Shown here: positions 16,697 to 26,415 of the stretch, in pieces
Layout: each line of letters begins with the position of its first letter
Numbering within the stretch: position 1 is the first letter of the stretch
Source of the DNA: Solibacillus silvestris
GTDB taxonomy: Bacteria; Bacillota; Bacilli; Bacillales_A; Planococcaceae
NCBI GenBank assembly: GCA_001586195.1
Contig: CP014609.1
Span: 780,001 to 844,000, forward strand
Length of the DNA stretch: 64,000 nt
Direction of reading: 5' to 3'
Position numbers and translations under genes: made by a program
Notes under the pieces: generated by a model
Database searches by the model: none
What the model was told of the DNA's origin: nothing
The model's input: the letters and a program-made list of their open reading frames with translations, nothing else

Positions 16697-17467
16697 TTGA
16701 CAGAACAAAGGCATAGAGACGAACAATCATTATGGGTTCGTTGGACAAAGAACCGTGATCCCGAAGCAGGCGATTTATTAATAAAAAAGTTTAAACCACT
16801 CGTATCCTATCATGTACAGCGTATCGCTGTCGGGCTTCCGAAAAACATTTCCAGAGATGACTTAATGAGTCTTGGGATGATGGGGCTGTTTGATGCGTTA
16901 AATAAATTTGATATAAACCGAGATTTAAAATTTGATACGTATGCTTCATTCCGTGTTCGTGGTGCTATCCTCGATGGTTTACGAAAAGAGGACTGGCTCC
17001 CGAGATCAGCGCGTGAAAAAGCAAAAAAACTGGAATCGCAAATTGAGTCACTTGAGCAAAAGCTGATGCGCCATGCGACAGCAGAAGAAGTTGCAGCACA
17101 TATGAATCTGCCTGTCGAAGAAGTGTACCAAACTTTCCAAGAACATTTTTTCTCTAATGTGCTGTCCATCAATGAGCAGCTGGACCAGGAAGAATCGGAA
17201 GGTAAGTCCTTTGTTATCCGTGATGACAATACGAAAACACCGGAGCAGCATAGCGTTCATGTAGAACTGTTAGGCGATTTGGCTGAAAATATTAAAAAGC
17301 TGAATGAAAAAGAACAGCTTGTCATTAGTTTATTTTACTCGGAAGAATTAACATTAACCGAAATCGGTGAAATACTGGACCTGTCCACATCTAGAATTTC
17401 GCAAATTCACTCAAAAGCATTGTTTAAATTACGTAAATTATTGTCTTCAGAAATGATTAATACGTAA
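16697..17467 (+). CDS. sigD: Flagellar/motility RNA polymerase sigma factor SigD (sigma-28, FliA type)
   Basis: 256 residues. Region 2 includes DLMSLGMMGLFDALNKFD and FDTYASFRVRGAILDGLRKE. Region 3 follows, and region 4 has the helix-turn-helix LTLTEIGEILDLSTSRISQI. SigD transcribes late flagellar, chemoreceptor and autolysin genes. The start is TTG 16697: the nearby ATG at 16693 is out of frame and stops quickly, and AAAAGGGGTGGG is well spaced for TTG. It appears to have its own promoter, separate from the upstream operon. Confidence 0.95.
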   Translation: MTEQRHRDEQSLWVRWTKNRDPEAGDLLIKKFKPLVSYHVQRIAVGLPKNISRDDLMSLGMMGLFDALNKFDINRDLKFDTYASFRVRGAILDGLRKEDWLPRSAREKAKKLESQIESLEQKLMRHATAEEVAAHMNLPVEEVYQTFQEHFFSNVLSINEQLDQEESEGKSFVIRDDNTKTPEQHSVHVELLGDLAENIKKLNEKEQLVISLFYSEELTLTEIGEILDLSTSRISQIHSKALFKLRKLLSSEMINT

Positions 17468-17479
17468 GGAGGCGGCGTT

Positions 17480-17791
17480 ATGAGTTTAAAGGGCCTGGAA
17501 TTGCAGATTGCGATTCCTAAAACATTTGAGGCGGGGAAGATGGCGGATCAGCGTCAACAAAATACAATTCTGCAGCAAATGCATGCAAATGAAGCATTGA
17601 ACAAGGAACTGGAACGCAAACAATTATCCGTTAATGAAACAGATCATCTGAACGCCCTCAATGATGAGGAACAGGATAAGCCTTCCCAAAACGGACAAGA
17701 GCAAACTCAAGAAAACAAGAAAAATAAGGAACAGCTAGAACAAAAAGTGCAGCACCCGTTCAAAGGGAACCTTTTTGATTTTAGTGGCTAG
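17480..17791 (+). CDS. Small hydrophilic protein of unknown function between sigD and the swrB-like gene
   Basis: 103 residues. The N-terminus MSLKGLELQIAIPKTFEAGK is followed by a charged Gln/Glu/Lys-rich, probably helical or disordered body, and the end is HPFKGNLFDFSG. No membrane segment or catalytic motif is visible. AAGGAGGCGG precedes the ATG. It is probably cotranscribed with sigD (12-nt gap) and the next gene (11-nt gap). I do not recognise it; a motility link is positional inference. Confidence 0.72.
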   Translation: MSLKGLELQIAIPKTFEAGKMADQRQQNTILQQMHANEALNKELERKQLSVNETDHLNALNDEEQDKPSQNGQEQTQENKKNKEQLEQKVQHPFKGNLFDFSG

Positions 17792-17802
17792 GAGCAGTCA
17801 TC

Positions 17803-18354
17803 ATGATCGCAGTTGTAATTACCTTATTTCTCATCCAGATGATTACGATTTTTGTAATTGTTCTTTTATATAGTAAGCTTTCTAAGTTTCAGAATATAGA
17901 AAAGCGCCAAAATGAACTGATTAATGAAATGGACAATGCGATTAGCGTATATTTAATGGAGATGAAAGAAGAAAATGACCGGTTAATCAGTGAACTGAAA
18001 AAACCGAATGTTGTCCAAAAGGCAGCATCAACCCGTAAAGAAGGAACGGCGCAGACTATAAAAGAACAACCGGTAAAAGAACAGGAAATGGAACCGCGTA
18101 AATTCGTACCGGTCAAGCAAGCTGCAAGTGCCTATCAAAAGCAAAAGACACAGCAGCAAGTTGAAGAAAAGGACAATGAAGCTTTAGAAAAAGCGGAAAC
18201 ACTTTCTGAAGACAATGAAATTCAAGAACAAAACCTGACATTTGAACAGCAAGTAATCAATCATTATCGCAATGGGAAATCGATTGAAGAAATTGCGAGA
18301 ATGATGGGACGCGGAAAAACGGAAATTGAGCTCCTCGTAAAGTTTCATGCGTAA
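17803..18354 (+). CDS. SwrB-like motility membrane protein
   Basis: 183 residues. One N-terminal membrane helix (about 2-25, IAVVITLFLIQMITIFVIV), a coiled-coil-like charged region, a Lys/Gln/Glu-rich linker, and a C-terminal short helix-turn-helix-like motif (GKSIEEIARMMGRGKTEIEL). This is the layout of B. subtilis SwrB, encoded at the same position between sigD and rpsB, which promotes flagellar type III export. Sequence identity to SwrB cannot be measured here, so no symbol is given. Confidence 0.75.
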   Translation: MIAVVITLFLIQMITIFVIVLLYSKLSKFQNIEKRQNELINEMDNAISVYLMEMKEENDRLISELKKPNVVQKAASTRKEGTAQTIKEQPVKEQEMEPRKFVPVKQAASAYQKQKTQQQVEEKDNEALEKAETLSEDNEIQEQNLTFEQQVINHYRNGKSIEEIARMMGRGKTEIELLVKFHA

Positions 18355-18359
18355 AGTAG

Positions 18360-18388
18360 TTGCACTTGAAAGTCCATTATGATATAGT
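18360..18388 (+). promoter_or_regulatory. SigA-type promoter for rpsB
   Basis: TTGCAC (18360-18365) and TATAGT (18383-18388) are 17 nt apart. They lie just after the swrB-like stop codon and about 125 nt before rpsB. Confidence 0.65.
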
Positions 18389-18412
18389 TACAAGCGGTGT
18401 TAACAATACACA

Positions 18413-18477
18413 CGTATTTTGATGTAGTAAGTGGTGCTCGTAAGTCTACGGGTAGCTTGTTGCAGATGAAAAATACG
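18413..18477 (+). promoter_or_regulatory. Possible structured leader RNA of rpsB
   Basis: CGTATTTT (18413-18420) pairs perfectly with AAAATACG (18470-18477), enclosing AGTAAG/CTTGTT and a small CGTA-AGTC-TACG hairpin (18439-18450). Two Shine-Dalgarno-like tracts (CGGAGG and AGGAGG) follow before the ATG at 18514. Autogenous control by ribosomal protein S2 is inference. Confidence 0.45.
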
Positions 18478-18513
18478 GAGGAAAAAAACCAAACATATTA
18501 GGAGGAAACACTC

Positions 18514-19236
18514 ATGTCAGTAATTTCAATGAAACAATTACTAGAAGCTGGTGTACATTTCGGTCACCAAACTCGCCGTTGGAACCCAAAAATGAAGAAA
18601 TATATCTTCGTAGAGCGTAACGGTATTTACATTATCGATTTACAAAAAACGGTTAAAAAATTAGAAGAAGCATACGATTTCATGCGTCAAGTTGGTCAAG
18701 ACGGTGGTAAAGTTTTATTCGTAGGTACGAAAAAACAAGCACAAGAAGCGATCAAAGAAGAAGCTGAACGTTCAGGTAACTACTACATCAACCAACGTTG
18801 GTTAGGTGGTACTTTAACAAACTTCGGTACTATTCAAAAACGTGTAAAACGTATGAAAGATATCGAAAAAATGGAAGAAGACGGTACTTTTGCTGTACTT
18901 CCTAAAAAAGAAGTAATCCAACTTAAAAAAGAGCACGAGCGCTTAGTTAAATTCTTAGGCGGTATCCGTGATATGAAAGCTATTCCGGACGTAATGTTCG
19001 TTGTAGACCCTCGTAAAGAGCGTATCGCAGTTGCAGAAGCAATCAAATTAAACATCCCTCTAGTTGGTATCGTAGACACTAACTGTGATCCAGATGAAAT
19101 TGATTACGTAATCCCTGCAAACGACGATGCTATCCGCGCGGTTAAATTATTAACTGCTAAAATGGCTGACGCTTTATTAGAAGCTAAACAAGGTGAAGAA
19201 GAAGCTCCAGCAGTAGAAGAAGCTACAGCTGAGTAA
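18514..19236 (+). CDS. rpsB: 30S ribosomal protein S2
   Basis: 240 residues. Typical S2 start [20 protein letters not shown] followed by [11 protein letters not shown], and later [10 protein letters not shown] and [20 protein letters not shown]. It binds the small subunit late in assembly. Codon use is more biased than in the flagellar genes, as expected for high expression. The acidic Glu/Ala tail is normal for Firmicutes. Strong TTAGGAGGAAA ribosome-binding site. Confidence 0.98.
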   Translation: MSVISMKQLLEAGVHFGHQTRRWNPKMKKYIFVERNGIYIIDLQKTVKKLEEAYDFMRQVGQDGGKVLFVGTKKQAQEAIKEEAERSGNYYINQRWLGGTLTNFGTIQKRVKRMKDIEKMEEDGTFAVLPKKEVIQLKKEHERLVKFLGGIRDMKAIPDVMFVVDPRKERIAVAEAIKLNIPLVGIVDTNCDPDEIDYVIPANDDAIRAVKLLTAKMADALLEAKQGEEEAPAVEEATAE

Positions 19237-19247
19237 TTCACTGTTAG

Positions 19248-19287
19248 AAAAGGTGATAAGTGGATGAACCCCTTATCACCTTTTTTT
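19248..19287 (+). terminator. Terminator between rpsB and tsf
   Basis: AAAAGGTGATAAG (19248-19260) pairs perfectly with CTTATCACCTTTT (19272-19284), 13 bp, followed by further T residues. It would reduce readthrough from rpsB into tsf. Confidence 0.85.
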
Positions 19288-19316
19288 GAGAAATGAATTT
19301 GAAAATGTATGAATCG

Positions 19317-19345
19317 TTGAAAAATCGCGATTTATCGCTTAAAGT
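19317..19345 (+). promoter_or_regulatory. Possible promoter for tsf
   Basis: TTGAAA (19317-19322), a 17-nt spacer, and TAAAGT (19340-19345) lie downstream of the rpsB terminator and upstream of tsf. The -10 match is moderate. Confidence 0.4.
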
Positions 19346-19394
19346 ATGAAATAGTGTAAATAAATTTTTCATTATATTTAGGAGGAAACTCAAC

Positions 19395-20279
19395 ATGGCA
19401 AACATTACTGCACAATTAGTAAAAGAATTACGCGAAAAAACAGGCGCAGGTATGATGGACTGTAAAAAAGCTTTAGTATCTACAGAAGGTGACATCGATG
19501 CTGCAATCGATTTCCTACGTGAAAAAGGTTTAGCTGCTGCTGGCAAAAAAGCTGACCGTATCGCTGCTGAAGGTACAACTTACATTTTAGAAAACGGTAA
19601 TGAAGCGATTCTTTTAGAAGTAAACGCTGAAACAGACTTCGTTGCGAAAAACGACAAGTTCCAAGTTTTAGTTGCTTCTTTAGCAGAGCAATTATTAGCT
19701 GCTAAGCCAGAATCAGTAGAAGCTGCTTTAGAATTAGAAAAAGACGGCGTGAAAATCGTTGACCAAATTTCTACAGCTACAGCTACAATCGGTGAAAAAA
19801 TCTCATTACGTCGTTTCGAAATCAAAACAAAAACTGATGCAGATGCATTCGGTTCTTACTTACACATGGGCGGACGTATTGGTGTATTAGTAGTTCTTGA
19901 AGGTTCTACTGACGCTGCTGCTGCAAAAGATATCGCTATGCATATCGCTGCAATCAACCCAACTTACATTTCTCGTGACGAAGTTTCTACTGACGAAGTT
20001 GAACGTGAGCGCAAAGTATTAACTGAGCAAGCGTTAAACGAAGGTAAACCAGAAAACATCGTAGCGAAAATGGTAGAAGGCCGTCTTGGTAAATATTTCG
20101 AAGACGTATGTTTATTAGACCAAGCTTTCGTTAAAAACTCAGATCAAAAAGTACGCGACTTCGTAAACTCATTAGGTGCTACTGTAACAAGCTTCACTCG
20201 TTACGGTGTTGGTGAAGGTATCGAAAAACGTGAAGATAACTTCGCTGAAGAAGTAATGAGCCAAGTTAAAGGTAACTAA
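19395..20279 (+). CDS. tsf: Translation elongation factor Ts
   Basis: 294 residues. The N-terminal UBA-like domain has [16 protein letters not shown], and the core has ETDFVAKND, both EF-Ts signatures. It recycles EF-Tu by releasing GDP. TTTAGGAGGAAA precedes ATG 19395. Codon bias is high, as in rpsB. Confidence 0.98.
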   Translation: MANITAQLVKELREKTGAGMMDCKKALVSTEGDIDAAIDFLREKGLAAAGKKADRIAAEGTTYILENGNEAILLEVNAETDFVAKNDKFQVLVASLAEQLLAAKPESVEAALELEKDGVKIVDQISTATATIGEKISLRRFEIKTKTDADAFGSYLHMGGRIGVLVVLEGSTDAAAAKDIAMHIAAINPTYISRDEVSTDEVERERKVLTEQALNEGKPENIVAKMVEGRLGKYFEDVCLLDQAFVKNSDQKVRDFVNSLGATVTSFTRYGVGEGIEKREDNFAEEVMSQVKGN

Positions 20280-20319
20280 TTAAATTACAACTTAAATTAA
20301 CATTAATTTAAGCAAACAG

Positions 20320-20351
20320 TAGGGAGCACCATTTGCGTGTTCCCTATTTTT
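20320..20351 (+). terminator. Terminator after tsf
   Basis: AGGGAGCAC (20321-20329) pairs with GTGTTCCCT (20337-20345) with one G-U pair, followed by ATTTTT. Confidence 0.75.
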
Positions 20352-20430
20352 AAAGAAATCTATTTTTGAATGAAGCGAAGTACGATACATAAAAAAATCG
20401 CGTCGTATTTCCTTTTAAATAAATGAGTAA

Positions 20431-21167
<737 letters not shown>

Positions 21168-21168
<1 letters not shown>

Positions 21169-21725
21169 TGACACAACAAGTATTAAATCAAGCACAAGAA
21201 AAAATGACAAAATCTATTAATGCTTTCTCACGTGAATTAGCTTCAATTCGCGCAGGTGTAGCAAATGCTTCACTATTGGATCGTATTACGGTGGACTACT
21301 ATGGTTCTCCAACACCAATCAACCAAATGGCAGGTATCTCTGTACCGGAAGCACGCCTTTTAGTAATCCAGCCTTATGATAAATCAATTTTAGGCGAAAT
21401 CGAAAAAGCGATTATGCGTTCAGACATCGGAATCACTCCGACAAATGACGGAAATGTTATTCGTTTAGCAGTACCGGCATTAACGGAAGAGCGCCGTAAA
21501 GAATTAGTTAAACAGGTGAAAAAAGAGTCGGAAGAAGCGAAAGTTGCTGTACGTAACGTGCGCCGCGATGCCAACGATGACCTGAAAAAATTAGAAAAGA
21601 ACGGTGAAATCACAGAAGACGAACTACGCGGCTTCAACGATGACATCCAAAAGCTAACAGACAACTCAATTGTTAAAATCGAGGAGTTAGTGAAAGAAAA
21701 AGAAAAAGAAATTTTAACAGTTTAA
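21168..21725 (+). CDS. frr: Ribosome recycling factor
   Basis: 185 residues, standard RRF length. The three-helix bundle carries [20 protein letters not shown] and [20 protein letters not shown], and the last helix has [17 protein letters not shown]. With EF-G it splits post-termination ribosomes. It overlaps pyrH by 1 nt and is followed by a long non-coding gap. Confidence 0.97.
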
Positions 21726-21750
21726 TTTTAAGTATATTTTATAAAACAGG

Positions 21751-21840
21751 GTGATTGGAATAGGGGAGGCGACTAGATTTCGCCTTCTCATTCATCAAGT
21801 CGTTGCTTCTTCTGCGGTGGCCGCAATGGATATTAACCCC
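21751..21840 (+). repeat. Degraded copy of an intergenic repeat family
   Basis: TGATTGGAATAGGGGAGGCG resembles the left ends of the elements at 26416 and 53699. AGGCGA (21767-21772) pairs with TCGCCT (21780-21785). The right end (CAATGGATATTAACCCC) only partly matches the others, and the two-hairpin module is missing. Confidence 0.5.
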
Positions 21841-21878
21841 AATGTTCATAAGATAATACTTAATTTTTAATAATATTG

Positions 21879-21917
21879 TTTCGCGCTGGTGGATCACATT
21901 AGCGCGAAATCTTTTTC
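21879..21917. terminator. Terminator downstream of frr (first of two)
   Basis: TTTCGCGCT (21879-21887) and AGCGCGAAA (21901-21909) pair perfectly; TCTTTTTC follows. Confidence 0.7.
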
Positions 21918-21944
21918 TGGCGATGTATGAACTTTACATGGATT

Positions 21945-21976
21945 AAAACGTCCTGCTAATAAGGACGTTTTTTTTT
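21945..21976. terminator. Terminator downstream of frr (second)
   Basis: AAAACGTCC (21945-21953) and GGACGTTTT (21963-21971) pair perfectly and run into T9, a strong terminator that could act in both directions. Confidence 0.8.
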
Positions 21977-22225
21977 ACAATAATAGATAAAATTTAAGTT
22001 TGTTAGGGAAGTATAGCTGTAGCAAAAAAATGCGCATTAACCCATTTCCCCTAATTGAAAAGTATAAATTGTAGAAAAAATACATATGAAAGATAATAGA
22101 AGAACAATTTATTCTTTATTCTTTTAGATACTAAAGAAGTTCATTATATAAAAAGGACAGGCTATCCCTTTTTTGATATGATAAAAAGGGAAACGGTCCG
22201 ATCTGTGCAGTTGGGGGTATTAACT
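21977..22225. other. AT-rich region before uppS with no recognisable gene
   Basis: About 250 nt with no supported ORF. It must contain the promoter for uppS-cdsA-dxr, because two terminators lie upstream, but no single -35/-10 pair stands out. Confidence 0.4.
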
Positions 22226-23020
22226 ATGTTTAAAAAACTTTTTGGAAAAAATACAAATAAAGAACAGTCATTCAGTAGTGAAAATGTGGACTTAGTTAAG
22301 GGAGAGGAAATCCCTACCCATATTGCAATTATTATGGACGGAAATGGACGCTGGGCTAAAAAGCGTTCATTGCCAAGGGTCGCAGGTCATCATGAAGGAA
22401 TGAAAACCATTCGAAAGATAACACGCTGCGCATGTGATTTAGGAGTACAAGTATTGACGCTCTACGCATTTTCAACAGAAAACTGGAAGCGTCCTAAATC
22501 AGAAGTCGAATTTTTAATGCGTTTACCAGAGCAATTTTTAAATTCCTTTTTGCCGGAGCTAATGGAGCGAAATATTAAAGTGGAAATGATAGGTGTAATG
22601 GATTCATTGCCGGACTATACTCAATCCGCTTTAAAAAAGGCGATGGAAGCTACTGCAGGGAATACGGGACTGGTCTTAAATTTTGCGATGAATTACGGTG
22701 GGCGTGCTGAAATTGTAATGGCGATGCAACAGCTTCTGAAAGAGGTAGAAGCAGGAAGTCTTACAATTGACGAATTAAATGAACAACATATTTCCCAGTA
22801 TGTAATGACGGCTCATTTACCTGAACCCGATTTATTAATTCGCACGAGTGGTGAAGTGCGCATAAGTAACTTTATGCTATGGCAGCTTGCCTATACGGAG
22901 TTTTGGTTCACTGATACGCATTGGCCTGATTTTGACGAAGCATGCTTAAAAGAGGCAATCTCCGTGTATCAAAACCGTAACCGCCGTTATGGAGGGCTGA
23001 AAGGAGAAGGAACAAGTTGA
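22226..23020 (+). CDS. uppS: Isoprenyl (undecaprenyl) diphosphate synthase
   Basis: 264 residues of the cis-prenyltransferase family: IIMDGNGRWAKKR (catalytic Asp), GHHEGMKTIRKI, LTLYAFSTENWKRP, and RTSGEVRISNFMLWQ near the end. It makes undecaprenyl diphosphate, the lipid carrier for cell wall synthesis. ATG 22226 is chosen over an upstream ATG at 22178 because TTGGGGGT precedes it, and the extension is not typical of the family. It overlaps cdsA by 4 nt. Confidence 0.95.
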   Translation: MFKKLFGKNTNKEQSFSSENVDLVKGEEIPTHIAIIMDGNGRWAKKRSLPRVAGHHEGMKTIRKITRCACDLGVQVLTLYAFSTENWKRPKSEVEFLMRLPEQFLNSFLPELMERNIKVEMIGVMDSLPDYTQSALKKAMEATAGNTGLVLNFAMNYGGRAEIVMAMQQLLKEVEAGSLTIDELNEQHISQYVMTAHLPEPDLLIRTSGEVRISNFMLWQLAYTEFWFTDTHWPDFDEACLKEAISVYQNRNRRYGGLKGEGTS

Positions 23021-23814
23021 AACAACGCATCATTACCGGAGTAATTGCTGCAGCATTATTTATTCCATTCGTAATTTATGGAGGAACGCCATTTGCGATT
23101 TTAATGAGTATTATCGCAGTCATTGGTTTCTATGAATTGCTGAAAATGAAAGGAATTTCAATTGCATCTGTTCCAGGTATTATTGGTACACTTGCATTAA
23201 TAGTATTGGTTGTACCAAATGAATGGTCACTGAATATCGTTGAATTTTTTCAATATGATTCAATTTTGATGATTGTGTATGGAATTACGGCACTGTTATT
23301 GATTTATATTGTACTTGTAAAAAATAAAATGACATTTGATGAAATTGGTTTTATATTGTTAGGGGCATTTTATGTCGGCCTTGGATTCCATTATTTTATC
23401 GAAACACGTTTTATCGGTCTAGAATTTGTCGTCTTTGTATTGTTAGTCGTGTGGACAACAGATTCCGGCGCCTATTTTGTTGGGCGTAAATTAGGGAAAA
23501 ATAAATTATGGCCGGAAATTTCGCCGAAGAAAACAGTGGAAGGTTTTGTGGGCGGAATTGTGATTGCCGTTATTTTCGCAATTGCTATGCAGCTCATCTA
23601 TCCTTTTGCCTCAAGCTGGCTGCAATTAATCGTTGTGACAATTATCGCATCAATTATTGGCCAAATGGGTGATTTGGTCGAATCGGCTATTAAACGTCAT
23701 TATGATGTAAAAGATTCAGGCAATATTCTGCCAGGACACGGCGGCATATTGGACCGCTTTGACAGTTTACTATTTGTCGTACCATTACTGCATTTTTTAC
23801 ATTTCTTTTCCTAG
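23017..23814 (+). CDS. cdsA: Phosphatidate cytidylyltransferase (CDP-diglyceride synthase)
   Basis: 265 residues, about eight membrane helices, and the C-terminal signature SAIKRHYDVKDSGNILPGHG followed by GGILDRFDS. It makes CDP-diacylglycerol for phospholipid synthesis. The start is TTG 23017 overlapping the uppS stop; AAGGAGAAGG provides the ribosome-binding site. Confidence 0.95.
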   Translation: MKQRIITGVIAAALFIPFVIYGGTPFAILMSIIAVIGFYELLKMKGISIASVPGIIGTLALIVLVVPNEWSLNIVEFFQYDSILMIVYGITALLLIYIVLVKNKMTFDEIGFILLGAFYVGLGFHYFIETRFIGLEFVVFVLLVVWTTDSGAYFVGRKLGKNKLWPEISPKKTVEGFVGGIVIAVIFAIAMQLIYPFASSWLQLIVVTIIASIIGQMGDLVESAIKRHYDVKDSGNILPGHGGILDRFDSLLFVVPLLHFLHFFS

Positions 23815-23836
23815 GACATAGAAGGGACGTATCATT

Positions 23837-24982
23837 GTGAAAAAAATTAGTTTATTAGGTGCAACAGGTTCCATCGGATGGCAAACCTTTGATATTTTAC
23901 TTGCAAATCCGAATGAATTTAAGCTTGTTGCATTTTCAGCCGGACAAAATATTGAAAAGTCCCGCGAAATCATAAAAAAATTGCAACCAGAATTAGTTTC
24001 AATGCAAACAGAGGAAGCGGCAGGCACTTTACAAAAAGAGTTTCCGCATATTTCCTTTACATATGGTGAAAAAGGATTGGTCGAAGTAGCGACACATCCT
24101 GATTCGACAGTGCTTATTAATGCGGTATTAGGCAGCGTTGGACTGGAATCGACACTTGCTGCGATCCGCATGGGGAAAACGATTGCCATTGCAAACAAAG
24201 AAACACTTGTAACAGCAGGTCATCTTGTCATGGCTGAAGCAAAAAAATACAATGCACCGATCTTACCGGTAGACAGTGAACATTCTGCTGTTTTCCAATC
24301 GATGAACGGTGAAAACAAAAAGCGTATCGAGCGCATTGTTTTAACGGCATCAGGTGGTTCATTCAGAGATCGAACAAGAGATGAGCTAGTAGGAGTAACG
24401 GTAAAAGATGCTCTGAATCATCCGAACTGGTCAATGGGAGCCAAAATTACGATTGACTCAGCAACAATGATGAATAAAGGGCTTGAAGTGATTGAGGCAC
24501 ATGTATTGTTTGATATGCCTTATGACAACATCGACGTATTGCTGCACCGTGAAAGCATCATTCACTCGATGGTTGAATATGAGGATACAAGTGTCATCGC
24601 ACAGCTCGGAACACCGGACATGCGTGTACCGATTCAATATGCGCTTAGCTATCCGGATCGTCTGCCGCTTGCAAATGGCCAACGTTTAAATTTGGCCCAA
24701 ATTGGACAGCTTCATTTTAAGGAAGTGGATTTTGACCGTTTCCGTGCATTAAAGCTTGCTTATGATGCAGGGCGCATGGGCGGGACAATCTTAACGGCAA
24801 TGAACGCAGCAAACGAAGCAGCCGTTGCATTGTTTTTACAAGAAAAAATTACTTTTTTAGAAATTGAAGAATGTATTGAGCGTATTATGAATAGTCATAA
24901 CAATATCGCTTTGCCAGATTTAGCAACTATTTTACATGTAGACAGTGAAACGAGAAAAACAGTCGCAAGCATGGTAAAATAG
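23837..24982 (+). CDS. dxr: 1-deoxy-D-xylulose 5-phosphate reductoisomerase
   Basis: 381 residues. NADPH-binding [26 protein letters not shown], the catalytic region [12 protein letters not shown] with the metal-binding Asp/Glu, and [17 protein letters not shown]. It commits carbon to the MEP isoprenoid pathway, feeding UppS encoded upstream. The start is GTG 23837 with GAAGGGACG upstream. Confidence 0.96.
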   Translation: MKKISLLGATGSIGWQTFDILLANPNEFKLVAFSAGQNIEKSREIIKKLQPELVSMQTEEAAGTLQKEFPHISFTYGEKGLVEVATHPDSTVLINAVLGSVGLESTLAAIRMGKTIAIANKETLVTAGHLVMAEAKKYNAPILPVDSEHSAVFQSMNGENKKRIERIVLTASGGSFRDRTRDELVGVTVKDALNHPNWSMGAKITIDSATMMNKGLEVIEAHVLFDMPYDNIDVLLHRESIIHSMVEYEDTSVIAQLGTPDMRVPIQYALSYPDRLPLANGQRLNLAQIGQLHFKEVDFDRFRALKLAYDAGRMGGTILTAMNAANEAAVALFLQEKITFLEIEECIERIMNSHNNIALPDLATILHVDSETRKTVASMVK

Positions 24983-25010
24983 GAAAGTGTGAAAAACGGA
25001 TGTGAAGAAC

Positions 25011-25052
25011 AAAAAGGTGGACATCCCCTTTTTGTACAAGCGGTGCCTTTTT
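25011..25052 (+). terminator. Weak terminator-like hairpins between dxr and rseP
   Basis: AAAAAGG (25011-25017) can pair with CCTTTTT (25027-25033), and a second pairing using CGGTGCCTTTTTTC is possible. The folds compete, so termination is uncertain. Confidence 0.4.
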
Positions 25053-25124
25053 TCAAAGAGCTTGATTGCTAAAAAAGATTGGGCGAAATAATATTCGGCT
25101 CAGTTCCAATGAAGGTGGGAGATT

Positions 25125-26381
25125 ATGCAAACAGTTATAGCCTTTATTTTAATTTTTGGCTCACTCGTTTTTTTCCATGAGCTAGGTCACTTCTTATTTG
25201 CAAAACGCGCAGGAATTATGGTGCGTGAATTTGCGATTGGTATGGGACCGAAGATTTTTGGGATGACGAAAGGTGAAACAGTCTATACGCTACGACTATT
25301 ACCAATTGGCGGTTATGTAAGAATGGCCGGTGAAGATACCGATACGGTAGAGTTGCAGCCTGGTTACCGCGTAGCTTTAATAACAAATGAAGAAAATATC
25401 GTAGAAAAAATCATACTCAATCAAAAAACACATTATCAAAACGTCATCTTTTTAGAAGTAGAGCGTGCAGATCTGGAACGTGAACTTTGGATTGAAGGTT
25501 ATGATGAGGATGACCAGTTCATTCGCTACAATGTATCCCGTACAGCAAGCATCGTTGAAAATGGTACGGAGCAGATGATTGCGCCGCTTGATCGCCAATT
25601 TAATTCAAAATCTGTTGGTGCTCGTGCAATGGCGATTTTCGCTGGTCCATTATTCAATTTTATTTTAGCGTTCTTCATCTTCCTGATTATCGGGCTTATT
25701 CAAGGGATTCCTTCTGAGGAACCGATTATTGCCGAAGTTATGGACAATTCTGTTGCGAGCAGTGCCGGATTGGTCGATGGCGATAAAGTAGTCAAGGTGA
25801 ACGGACAGTCGATTTCAACTTGGGAAGAATTATCAGAACAAATTTTCGAAAACCCGAACAAAGCCGTAACATTTGAAGTCGAACGTGAAACGGGTAATGA
25901 AATAATTGAACTTACACCAAAAGCTGTAGAGCAGGAAGGTGGTCCAGATTACGGACAAATCGGTGTAATGCGTTCCATTGAAAAAAATCCGCTAAAAGCC
26001 GTCGTGTATGGTGTGGAAGAAACGTATAACATGATTATTACAATCGGAACACTTGTCGGCAAACTGATTACCGGCCAATTCTCGATTGACGCATTATCAG
26101 GCCCTGTAGGAATTTATAAAACAACTGAAACGGTTGTCACATTCGGTTTATATAATATTCTATACTTTGCGGCAATGCTGAGCGTCAACTTAGGGATTAT
26201 GAACTTGTTACCACTACCAGCACTTGATGGTGGCCGTTTACTTTTCTTCGCTGTGGAAGCAGTAAGAGGAAAACCGATCGACCGTCAAAAAGAAGGTATG
26301 GTTCACTTCGTCGGCATCCTCCTCCTGATGATCTTGATGGTCGTCGTAACATGGAACGATATCCAGCGATTCTTCTTCTAA
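25125..26381 (+). CDS. rseP: Site-2 intramembrane zinc metalloprotease RseP/RasP
   Basis: 418 residues. The zinc motif HELGH lies in the first membrane helix (FFHELGHFLFAKRAG), a PDZ domain occupies about 205-290, and the distal motif MNLLPLPALDGGRLLFF lies in a later helix. It cleaves anti-sigma factors such as RsiW and signal peptide remnants within the membrane. Length is normal. GGTGGGAG precedes ATG 25125. Confidence 0.96.
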   Translation: MQTVIAFILIFGSLVFFHELGHFLFAKRAGIMVREFAIGMGPKIFGMTKGETVYTLRLLPIGGYVRMAGEDTDTVELQPGYRVALITNEENIVEKIILNQKTHYQNVIFLEVERADLERELWIEGYDEDDQFIRYNVSRTASIVENGTEQMIAPLDRQFNSKSVGARAMAIFAGPLFNFILAFFIFLIIGLIQGIPSEEPIIAEVMDNSVASSAGLVDGDKVVKVNGQSISTWEELSEQIFENPNKAVTFEVERETGNEIIELTPKAVEQEGGPDYGQIGVMRSIEKNPLKAVVYGVEETYNMIITIGTLVGKLITGQFSIDALSGPVGIYKTTETVVTFGLYNILYFAAMLSVNLGIMNLLPLPALDGGRLLFFAVEAVRGKPIDRQKEGMVHFVGILLLMILMVVVTWNDIQRFFF

Positions 26382-26415
26382 ATTAATTGAGATGATTTTA
26401 CTAAGTGGCAAGCTA

